A program made the position numbers and the translations under genes. The notes beneath the pieces were generated by a model. That model saw nothing but the letters and a program-made list of their open reading frames with translations. It ran no database searches and had not been told where the DNA came from. A stretch of 64,000 nt of DNA from Flavobacteriaceae bacterium (GTDB lineage Bacteria; Bacteroidota; Bacteroidia; Flavobacteriales; Flavobacteriaceae), in NCBI GenBank assembly GCA_003443635.1, contig CP031964.1, positions 1,334,321 through 1,398,320 on the forward strand, in the 5' to 3' direction. Position 1 is the stretch's first letter; each line of letters opens with the position of its first letter. Positions 9,234 through 15,950 of the stretch are shown one piece after another.

Positions 9234-9315
9234 AGATTTTTTTAATTAATAATATAATTATACATTATATACAAAGACGCATTATTTTACGAGAAGGTTG
9301 CCTATGTTTATAAAT

Positions 9316-9351
9316 AAAAAAAATCCACTTCAAAAGAAAGTGGATTTTTTT
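9316..9351. terminator. Hairpin terminator
   Basis: A stem AAAAAATCCACTT (9318-9330) and AAGTGGATTTTTT (9338-9350) with a 7-base loop, the same stem as the terminator at 7203-7238. It lies about 20 bases past the stop of the minus-strand gene at 9372. Confidence 0.85.
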
Positions 9352-9371
9352 ATTATGAGTAAATAAATGAT

Positions 9372-10169
9372 TTATTTAATTCGTTTTGCTTCTTCAACTA
9401 TTTTTCCATTTTCACGAATAATAAATTTAATAATATTGCCATCATCATTTTTTATAAATTCGAAAGTTAAAGGCGCTTGTTTATGAAAAAAGAGAGTCTC
9501 AGATTCAGGATAAATTTTAGCAATCATTTTACCAGCATTTATTTCAAGAGTATTGTCAACGATAGTTATATTAACAATTCCAGTATTTGGAGCTTTATAT
9601 TCCCCTGTAAGTTTTAATAGTTCATTTTTAGATAATGTAATTTTATCTTTTGAAGTATTTTCAGAAATAGGTTGGTGATCATAACTTATTATACGAGACA
9701 TCTTCCATCGATTTTCTTTTAATTGCCATATATGTGTAAACTTAGCTTTTTCAATAAGTTTTTCTTTTTCTCCATTTTCTGTTAAATAAAAAGTATGTTC
9801 TCCGGATATAATAGCTCCATAGTTGTTTAAAGGATATACATTTACTGAAGACTTAACTGCTTCTCTTCGTAAACGCATATTTTTATTGCCACAAAGACCA
9901 TTTTTAACTGATGTCATTAATTTGGATAATGTAGTGATTAAACCTCCTTTATCGTGATAAAACTCTAAGTCGTCAGTTAAAAATGTTTTGAAATTTTCTA
10001 AATCACATGTATTGTAAGCTTTCCAGAATTGGTTATCCAATTCGAGAATTACTTTATTCAAATCTTCAGAATTATATTTGACATTAGTAGATTGTGCATT
10101 TAATTGATGCGAAGAAATAAAAATGCTTAGTATTAAGAAATAGATGAAGTGAAAATGTTTTGAATTCAT
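9372..10169 (-). CDS. Secreted NTF2-like (DUF4440) protein with C-terminal DUF3471-like domain
   Basis: A 265-residue exported protein (hydrophobic segment about 8-25, ending LNAQ). Residues about 35-165 form an NTF2/SnoaL-like cone: VILELDNQFWKAYNTCDLEN, FKTFLTDDLEFYHDKGG and FTHIWQLKENRWKMSRIISY are the hallmark helix and strands of DUF4440. The C-terminal 80 residues, starting LSKNELLKLTGEYKAP, resemble a DUF3471-type beta domain like those in the neighbouring serine hydrolase. No catalytic residues are evident. Such proteins are often small-molecule binders or isomerase-like. It sits between two serine hydrolases on the same strand, each unit ending in its own hairpin. Confidence 0.83.
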   Translation of the reverse strand: MNSKHFHFIYFLILSIFISSHQLNAQSTNVKYNSEDLNKVILELDNQFWKAYNTCDLENFKTFLTDDLEFYHDKGGLITTLSKLMTSVKNGLCGNKNMRLRREAVKSSVNVYPLNNYGAIISGEHTFYLTENGEKEKLIEKAKFTHIWQLKENRWKMSRIISYDHQPISENTSKDKITLSKNELLKLTGEYKAPNTGIVNITIVDNTLEINAGKMIAKIYPESETLFFHKQAPLTFEFIKNDDGNIIKFIIRENGKIVEEAKRIK

Positions 10170-10229
10170 TTGTCGTTTTTTAATTGATTTTTTATTTTGA
10201 TATGACGACTTAGAACGATTTTGGGTTAC

Positions 10230-10264
10230 AAAAAAACCACCTTGCTTTCACAAAATGGTTTTTA
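10230..10264. terminator. Hairpin terminator
   Basis: AAAAACCA (10232-10239) pairs with TGGTTTTT (10256-10263) around a 16-base interior, CCTTGCTTTCACAAAA, that folds further only weakly. It sits just past the stop of the minus-strand gene at 10280. It shares most of its sequence with the hairpin at 12269-12296. Confidence 0.7.
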
Positions 10265-10279
10265 GCTTGAATTTCATTA

Positions 10280-11359
10280 TTACTGTTTTTTTTGAGAAAT
10301 ACCTATTAAATTTCCTGCCACTGTACTTACCTCTTTTCCAGCACCAGATGTATTTGAAACAGTTACAACAACGGTTTTTCTACCTGGAATAATAAATAGC
10401 TGTGTTGAAGTTCCTGTTTGCGCACCATTGTGCCCATATATACTTCCTTCGTTAGGATGTTTTCCATAAAGAAAAAATCCAAATCCATAACTATTATTAA
10501 CTTTCTCTAAGCTATGGTGTTCAGTCATCAATTTTATAGTATTCTCATTTACTAGTGTATTATTAAGTAATGCGTTTCCAAATTTTATAAGATCATTAAC
10601 AGTAGAGTAAAAACCACCACCAGGAATACGATTACTTAGGTTATTAACTTTTGAACTTTTAAGTTTTTCTTTACGATCTCTTCGATATAAAGATGCTGTA
10701 TTTTCTCTTTTGCTTTCTAATTTTTCTATACCAGTATTTGTCATATTAGCTTTATCCCAAATATGTTTTTGCATATAAGTTTCAAATGATAAACCAGATA
10801 CTTTTTCTATTAAGAGACCTAAAACAACATAACCATAACTTGTGTAGTAATATTGCGTGCCAGGTTCAAAACGTAACTTACGATCTTTAAATACTTCATA
10901 AGCATCGAGTAACGATTCATAATTTACTTTGTTTTCAATTTCTTTTATATTTTTATAATCATCAATTCCTGAGGTATGTGTTAATATATGCTTTGTAGTA
11001 ATTTTTATTTTTGCTTTCTGAATAAATTCAGATATATAAGTGTCAATAGGTAAATTAATGTCTATTAAATCTTGTTCAACCAATTGCATAACGGCTATGG
11101 CAGTCATAGATTTAGCAATTGATGCTGTTCGTACTTCAGTATCTGTTTTAAATTCTTTGCCTTTATCTTGATCTGCAAAACCTGCAGCTGATTTCCATAA
11201 TATATCTCCATTAACAGAATAACCTGCAGATACTCCAACTACCTTTTTTTCTTTAACTAAATTTTCAATTAGAACATTAGAAGCTTCAGTTCTGCTTTGA
11301 GCAACTATATTTAATGTAAAGCAGATTAAGATGATTACAATTGGAATTGATTTTTTCAT
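10280..11359 (-). CDS. Secreted serine hydrolase, beta-lactamase/class C family
   Basis: A 359-residue protein with signal peptide about 1-20 (ending IVAQ). It has the PF00144 fold with SIAKSMTAIA (SxxK), HILTHTSGIDDY, YYYTSYGYVVLG and GHNGAQTGTST. The second motif reads Tyr-Thr-Ser where the 7266 paralogue has Tyr-Ser-Asn, a substitution tolerated in esterase-like members. It lacks the extra C-terminal domains of the paralogue. Likely periplasmic and acting on an ester, peptide or peptidoglycan-derived substrate; this is family inference only. It lies downstream of a LytTR regulator on the same strand, 98 bases apart. Confidence 0.88.
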   Translation of the reverse strand: MKKSIPIVIILICFTLNIVAQSRTEASNVLIENLVKEKKVVGVSAGYSVNGDILWKSAAGFADQDKGKEFKTDTEVRTASIAKSMTAIAVMQLVEQDLIDINLPIDTYISEFIQKAKIKITTKHILTHTSGIDDYKNIKEIENKVNYESLLDAYEVFKDRKLRFEPGTQYYYTSYGYVVLGLLIEKVSGLSFETYMQKHIWDKANMTNTGIEKLESKRENTASLYRRDRKEKLKSSKVNNLSNRIPGGGFYSTVNDLIKFGNALLNNTLVNENTIKLMTEHHSLEKVNNSYGFGFFLYGKHPNEGSIYGHNGAQTGTSTQLFIIPGRKTVVVTVSNTSGAGKEVSTVAGNLIGISQKKQ

Positions 11360-11457
11360 AATAGATATTATTTAATAGGAATCAAATCTACAGATGACCT
11401 CAATAAAAACCTCTATATTTATTGCGTTTGGGATAAAGTATATGTTTTTAGGGACGA

Positions 11458-12207
11458 TTAAATTAGTTTCATTACAACAGCTCTATAATTTTTTGAAACA
11501 GGGATTTCTATTTCCGTAAGTTTTATACTATTAGAACCATTCCATTCTTTAAAATGAACTGGGTTAATTAAATGAGATCGATGTACTTTAAGTAAATCAG
11601 GAACATCATTTTGAGTATCTTTAAGTGTATTGCGTAATAATTTTTTATGCAATGTTCCTTTAATAAGATAACTGACTTCTATATAATTATCAGCACTCGA
11701 TACACAGATTAAATCTTCAAATAAGATTTTTAAAATATCTAATTTATTACCACCTTTAAGTGTAATTACACTTGATTTTTTTGATGCTTTTTTATACAAA
11801 AACCATCTTGAGAAGATAAAAATTGGAAGTATAATTAAACAGATAGGAAGGTAAACTTCTAAACCAAAGGCCTTAAAGTCATAATTGCCGTTGACAATAT
11901 CTGTTTTATAGTACAAGTATGATAGAAAAAATAATGCGATGTCATAAACTAAAATAAAAATAATTTCTAAAGAGATATTCCATATTTTATAGTGTTTAAA
12001 AAACCAATTTTGAATAAAGATTAACAATAAGTAAGTTCCAAAACAGAGAACACCATAAAATGGTAAGATTTTAAAACGATTGACAAAATTTAATTCCGAA
12101 GCATCAAAGGGTGCAATAAAAATAAGGAATGTCACCAGCCATAAACTAATTACCAAAGCAACTAGAGTATGATGCCTAAAAGAAGTATTAAGAGGTAACT
12201 TTCGCAT
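11458..12207 (-). CDS. Membrane-anchored LytTR-type transcriptional regulator
   Basis: A 249-residue protein with four hydrophobic segments (about 14-32, 47-66, 77-100 and 118-138) followed by a LytTR DNA-binding domain (about 150-249). Domain marks are ILFEDLICVSSADNYIEVSY, LRNTLKDTQ, LLKVHRSHLINP and the end ISVSKNYR-like IPVSKNYRAVV. There is no receiver domain, so it may sense a signal through its membrane part. It probably controls nearby genes, the serine hydrolase directly downstream being the natural candidate (inference). Single gene, with a hairpin behind htpG upstream of it. Confidence 0.9.
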   Translation of the reverse strand: MRKLPLNTSFRHHTLVALVISLWLVTFLIFIAPFDASELNFVNRFKILPFYGVLCFGTYLLLIFIQNWFFKHYKIWNISLEIIFILVYDIALFFLSYLYYKTDIVNGNYDFKAFGLEVYLPICLIILPIFIFSRWFLYKKASKKSSVITLKGGNKLDILKILFEDLICVSSADNYIEVSYLIKGTLHKKLLRNTLKDTQNDVPDLLKVHRSHLINPVHFKEWNGSNSIKLTEIEIPVSKNYRAVVMKLI

Positions 12208-12268
12208 TAATATTTAACGATTAAAAATCTAAGATAATTGAAATCGTAATAAACTCAAAAAAAACAAA

Positions 12269-12296
12269 AAACCACCTTGCTTTCGCAAAGTGGTTT
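12269..12296. terminator. Hairpin terminator after htpG
   Basis: AAACCAC (12269-12275) pairs with GTGGTTT (12290-12296), and TTGC with GCAA inside, closing on a TTTC loop with one mismatch. An A-run precedes it. It lies 25 bases past the stop of minus-strand htpG, and resembles the hairpin at 10230-10264. Confidence 0.8.
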
Positions 12297-12320
12297 ATAT
12301 ATAAAATAAAAAGTAGGGAC

Positions 12321-14234
12321 TTACTTAATCATCTCGTAACTACGCTTAATAAAATTAGTAAGCTCTTCTCCTTTTAATAATCCTTGAGATAAACGTGCTA
12401 AATCTAAACTTTGAGTAATCAAACGCTCTTGTTTCTTTTTAGTTTTAGTATTTAAAATTTCACTAACAAGAGCAGAATTTGTATTTACTACTAGATTGTA
12501 CATTTCTGGCATATTACCCATGCCAAACATACCGCCACCACCGCCAGTTTGTTGCATTTCTTTCATACGACGCATAAATTCTGGTTGTGTGATCATAAAT
12601 GGAGCAGCTTCGCTATCCATAGCATCTAATTGCACCATGAATTTTTCAGAAGGAATAACTTCTTTCAATAATTCATCTAAAGCCTTAGTTTGTTCTTCAT
12701 CTAATTTAGAAATAGTAGTATCATCTTTCTTAATTAGCTTATCTATAGAATCAGCATCAACACGTGCAAAAGAAATCTTTTCTTTAGTGGTTTCAAGCTT
12801 TTGCATTAAATGCGATACTATAGGAGAATCTAATAATAATACTTCATAACCTTTTGCTTTAGCAGCTTCAATATAACTATGTTGCTCATCTTTATTTGAA
12901 GCATAAAGAATTACTAGTTTATCATCTTTATCTGTTTGATTTGCTTTAATTTTATTGTATAATTCTTCATAAGTATAATGCTTACCATCTACACTAGGGT
13001 ATAAGGCAAAAGCATCTGCTTTTTCGAAGAACTTTTCTTCAGAAAGCATTCCGTACTCAATTACAATTTTGATATCATTCCATTTAACTTCAAAATCTTC
13101 ACGATTGTTGTTGAATAATGATTTTAATTTATCGGCAACTTTACGTGTAATGTAAGATGAAATCTTTTTTACATTACCATCGGCTTGTAAATAACTACGT
13201 GATACGTTTAACGGAATATCTGGAGAATCAATAACACCTCGAAGCATTGTTAAGAATTCAGGAACAATGCCTTCTACATTATCTGTCACGAATACTTGAT
13301 TTTGGTATAATTGAATTTTATCTTTTTGAATGTTTAAATCATTCGTCATCTTAGGGAAGTATAAAATCCCTGTTAAATTAAACGGATAATCTACATTTAA
13401 ATGAATGTTGAACAAAGGTTCTTCAAATTGTGTTGGATACAATTCTCTGTAAAAGCCTTTATAATCATCTTCCTCTAAATCTGCTGGTTGTTTTGTCCAA
13501 GCTGGATCAGGATTATTGATAATATCATCAACAGTGATCTGACGATGAGGTTCAGTAGTTTCCTTTCCATCTTTATCTGTTGTAGTTTCTGGAGTATGCT
13601 CAGGGTCGTTAATTTCCTTAGTTCCGAATTTAATCGAAATAGGCATAAACTTATTATACTTTAAAAGTAATTCTCTAATACGTCTTTCTTCTAAAAATTC
13701 TGTAGAATCTTCAGCAATATGAAGAATTATTTCTGTTCCTCTATCTGTTTTATCAGATGCTTCTAATGTAAATTCAGGAGATCCATCGCAAGTCCAATGT
13801 GCTGCTGGTTCATCTTTATGAGATTTAGTAATGATTTCTACTTTTTCAGCTACCATAAAAGCAGAGTAAAATCCAAGCCCGAAATGACCAATTATACCCG
13901 AATCTTTAGCAGCATCTTTATACTGATCTAAAAATTCTTCGGCGCCAGAAAATGCTACTTGATTAATATATTTTTCAACCTCATCTGCAGTCATACCTAA
14001 ACCTTGATCGATAATATGAAGCTTTTTTGCATCCTTATCGATCTTAATTTCAATTTGAGGGTTACCATATTCAGATTTAGATTCACCAATACTAGTTAAA
14101 TGTTTTAACTTTAAAGTGGCATCTGTGGCATTACTTATAAGCTCACGTAAAAAGATTTCGTGATCACTATATAGGAATTTTTTAATTAGGGGAAAGATAT
14201 TCTCTACCGAAACATTAATACTTCCTTTTGTCAT
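12321..14234 (-). CDS. htpG: Chaperone HtpG (Hsp90)
   Basis: Hsp90-family chaperone of 637 residues when started at the ATG at 14232-14234 (MTKGSINVSVENIFPLIKKF). An in-frame ATG 24 codons upstream would add an unlikely sequence. Markers include the GHKL ATP site: FLRELISNATDA, DQGLGMTADE, GHFGLGFYSAFMVA and GTEIILHI. The middle domain contains LNVSRSYLQ and the C-terminus QPEFMRRMKEM. A Gly-rich patch TGGGGGMFGMGN precedes the last helices. It assists folding of client proteins, especially after heat stress. The upstream region has paired TGACA boxes and a GG-N10-GT element described separately. Confidence 0.98.
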   Translation of the reverse strand: MTKGSINVSVENIFPLIKKFLYSDHEIFLRELISNATDATLKLKHLTSIGESKSEYGNPQIEIKIDKDAKKLHIIDQGLGMTADEVEKYINQVAFSGAEEFLDQYKDAAKDSGIIGHFGLGFYSAFMVAEKVEIITKSHKDEPAAHWTCDGSPEFTLEASDKTDRGTEIILHIAEDSTEFLEERRIRELLLKYNKFMPISIKFGTKEINDPEHTPETTTDKDGKETTEPHRQITVDDIINNPDPAWTKQPADLEEDDYKGFYRELYPTQFEEPLFNIHLNVDYPFNLTGILYFPKMTNDLNIQKDKIQLYQNQVFVTDNVEGIVPEFLTMLRGVIDSPDIPLNVSRSYLQADGNVKKISSYITRKVADKLKSLFNNNREDFEVKWNDIKIVIEYGMLSEEKFFEKADAFALYPSVDGKHYTYEELYNKIKANQTDKDDKLVILYASNKDEQHSYIEAAKAKGYEVLLLDSPIVSHLMQKLETTKEKISFARVDADSIDKLIKKDDTTISKLDEEQTKALDELLKEVIPSEKFMVQLDAMDSEAAPFMITQPEFMRRMKEMQQTGGGGGMFGMGNMPEMYNLVVNTNSALVSEILNTKTKKKQERLITQSLDLARLSQGLLKGEELTNFIKRSYEMIK

Positions 14235-14272
14235 AATATATATTGTTATGTTAAAAATTGTTTTTTGTGTAA

Positions 14273-14313
14273 GACAAAAAAAGTACCAATGACTAAAATG
14301 TGACAAACTGACA
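14273..14313 (-). promoter_or_regulatory. Candidate sigma-54-like promoter with TGTCA repeats upstream of htpG
   Basis: Read on the minus strand, TTGGTACTTTTTTTGTC (14289 to 14273) has GG and GT separated by ten bases, close to the -24/-12 GG-N10-GC pattern of RpoN promoters. Twelve bases further upstream lie two direct TGTCA boxes three bases apart (TGACA on the plus strand at 14301-14305 and 14309-14313), a plausible activator site. The downstream edge is 38 bases before the htpG ATG. No transcript data are available. Confidence 0.45.
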
Positions 14314-14390
14314 CAATATTTCTGTTAAAAACAGGAGTTTTTAATCTATCGTTTTAGTAAAATGTATGTTTATTAAAAAAATGAGATTGA

Positions 14391-14398
14391 TAAATTTG
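14391..14398 (+). promoter_or_regulatory. Flavobacterial -7 box (TAAATTTG) before the KASIII gene
   Basis: TAAATTTG matches the TAnnTTTG -7 element of Bacteroidota housekeeping promoters. It lies 60 bases before the ATG at 14458. No clear -33 TTG was found at the right spacing, so this rests on one box. Confidence 0.5.
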
Positions 14399-14457
14399 CA
14401 CTATATTTAATAATTAAAAAGAATTTCTACTTCTGTAGGAAATTATAAAAGAGTTTT

Positions 14458-15465
14458 ATGTACAATTCAAAAATAACTGGCCTTGGCTATTACGTTCCAG
14501 ATAATATAATTACGAATGATGATTTATCCAAAATGATGGATACTAATGATGAATGGATACAAGAACGTACAGGAATAAAAGAGCGTAGATGGATTAAAGA
14601 GGGCACTGACGATACTTCTGCTGTTATGGGAGCTAAAGCTTCGCGTATAGCTATAGAACGTGCAGGATTAACAAAAGATGATATTGATTTTATCATATTT
14701 GCTACTTTGAGCCCAGATATGTATTTCCCAGGAGGAGGTGTTCAATTACAAGATATTTTAGAGATGCCAACTATTGGGGCTTTAGATGTTAGAAACCAAT
14801 GCTCTGGATTTATATATTCGTTATCTGTTGCAGATCAGTTTATAAAAACTGGAATGTATAAAAATATACTTGTAGTAGGTGCAGAGTACCATTCAGGTGG
14901 ATTAGATAAAACTACTAGAGGAAGAAATGTTTCTGTAATATTTGGAGATGGAGCAGGAGCAGCAATATTATCCAGAACAGAAGATAATACAAAAGGTATC
15001 TTATCATCGCATTTACATTCAGAAGGAAAACACGCAAAGGAATTAACTGTTGAAGGGCCTAGTATATGCAAATGGGTGCCAGAGATTCTGGAAGCTAACG
15101 ATCCAGATGATACATCTTATTACCCTTATATGAATGGTACATTTGTTTTTAAACATGCTGTGGTTCGTTTTAGTGAAGCAATTATTGAAGGATTAAAAAC
15201 AAATAACTTACAAGCTTCAGATATAGATATGTTAATTCCACATCAAGCTAATTTGAGAATTTCTCAATTTGTTCAGAAAAAATTTGGACTAAATGACGAT
15301 CAGGTATTTAATAATATTCAGAAATATGGTAATACTACAGCAGCATCTGTAATTATCGCACTAACTGAGGCTTGGGAACAAAATAAAATTAAAGATGGTG
15401 ATACAGTTGTATTAGCTGCTTTTGGAAGTGGATTTACATGGGGAAGTGTTATTATAAAATGGTAA
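14458..15465 (+). CDS. 3-oxoacyl-ACP synthase III family protein (KASIII/FabH-like)
   Basis: A 335-residue thiolase-fold condensing enzyme. The catalytic triad is visible: Cys115 in VRNQCSGF, His262 in IPHQANLRI and Asn292 in YGNTTAASV. GDGAGAAIL near 164-172 and the C-terminal FGSGFTWGS complete the family. FabH condenses acetyl-CoA (or a branched acyl-CoA) with malonyl-ACP to begin fatty acid synthesis. Flavobacteria often have several paralogues, some serving specialised lipids or pigments, so the substrate is open and no symbol is given. It is divergent from htpG and followed by a strong hairpin. Confidence 0.93.
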   Translation: MYNSKITGLGYYVPDNIITNDDLSKMMDTNDEWIQERTGIKERRWIKEGTDDTSAVMGAKASRIAIERAGLTKDDIDFIIFATLSPDMYFPGGGVQLQDILEMPTIGALDVRNQCSGFIYSLSVADQFIKTGMYKNILVVGAEYHSGGLDKTTRGRNVSVIFGDGAGAAILSRTEDNTKGILSSHLHSEGKHAKELTVEGPSICKWVPEILEANDPDDTSYYPYMNGTFVFKHAVVRFSEAIIEGLKTNNLQASDIDMLIPHQANLRISQFVQKKFGLNDDQVFNNIQKYGNTTAASVIIALTEAWEQNKIKDGDTVVLAAFGSGFTWGSVIIKW

Positions 15466-15506
15466 CGAATTACTATTAAATAGTATATCCTAATAAATAA
15501 AGAATT

Positions 15507-15544
15507 AAAAAAGCCTGAAACATAAGATTTGTTTCAGGCTTTTC
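15507..15544. terminator. Terminator behind the KASIII gene
   Basis: AGCCTGAAAC (15512-15521) pairs perfectly with GTTTCAGGCT (15531-15540), with an A-run before and a T-run after. It sits 42 bases past the plus-strand stop at 15465 and can act in both directions. Confidence 0.88.
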
Positions 15545-15661
15545 AACTATTAACCAACATTAACACTTATTAAAAAATGCTTATACTAGTTAGACGTAAT
15601 AATTTCCGTTTTATTATAAAATAGATTCAATTTTAACCATTTTTAACATATTTAAATAAAT

Positions 15662-15693
15662 AAAGCTCGAAAATTTAAAGTTTTCGAGCTTTT
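15662..15693. terminator. Hairpin in the intergenic region, terminator-like
   Basis: AGCTCGAAAA (15664-15673) pairs with TTTTCGAGCT (15681-15690) and is flanked by A- and T-runs. No gene ends immediately beside it, so it may be a back-up terminator or a leftover from a lost unit. Confidence 0.75.
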
Positions 15694-15857
15694 GTGGTTT
15701 GTAATTTTTAAGAGAAATATATGTTTAGAAGACTAATTCAAATTATATAGAAACTCGTTTTGTTTATTTTTACAACCAATTAGATGATGGTGTTTTTAAT
15801 TAACTACATTGAATTGATTTTTAGTAATTAATATTGATTTAAAGATTAATAAAAAAT

Positions 15858-15889
15858 GTAAACCCAAAATAATGTTACTTTGGGTTTAC
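15858..15889. terminator. Hairpin terminator of the outer-membrane receptor gene
   Basis: GTAAACCCAAA (15858-15868) pairs perfectly with TTTGGGTTTAC (15879-15889). On the minus strand it lies about 60 bases past the stop of the receptor gene at 15951. Confidence 0.82.
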
Positions 15890-15904
15890 TGATTAACAGC
15901 CAAA

Positions 15905-15925
15905 CATTAACACTAACCATCAATT
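15905..15925 (-). repeat. 3'-UTR motif, copy next to the receptor gene
   Basis: A 21-base sequence beginning CATTAACACTAACC, identical at all 21 positions to 18598-18618. In both places it stands 16-17 bases from a hairpin, on the upstream side when read from the minus-strand gene. It looks like the conserved 3' end of a transcription unit that occurs twice. Confidence 0.85.
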
Positions 15926-15950
15926 GTAAATGTTAACTATTAATTTTTAT

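Larger units (their letters stand above)
15466..15950. other. Long intergenic region with three hairpins and a repeated 3'-UTR motif
   Basis: This 485-base gap between convergent genes holds no credible reading frame. It contains three different strong hairpins (15507-15544, 15662-15693 and 15858-15889). Two of them, the first and last, are followed within about 15-25 bases by a TTAAC-rich block with CATTAACACT (15558-15567 and 15905-15914). The second block extends to a 21-base sequence repeated exactly at 18598-18618. Confidence 0.75.

Noticed and set aside
10280..11359. Loss of function in the second serine hydrolase because the YxN motif is changed
   Set aside because: Tyr is kept and Ser at the third place is found in working members of the family, so inactivity cannot be inferred.
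12496..12849. A 117-codon open frame on the plus strand inside htpG
   Set aside because: It lies fully antisense to a conserved part of htpG, has no family resemblance, and results from the codon bias of htpG.
14235..14306. Upstream in-frame start adding 24 residues to htpG
   Set aside because: The added sequence is not HtpG-like, while MTKGSINVSVENIFP is the conserved N-terminus.
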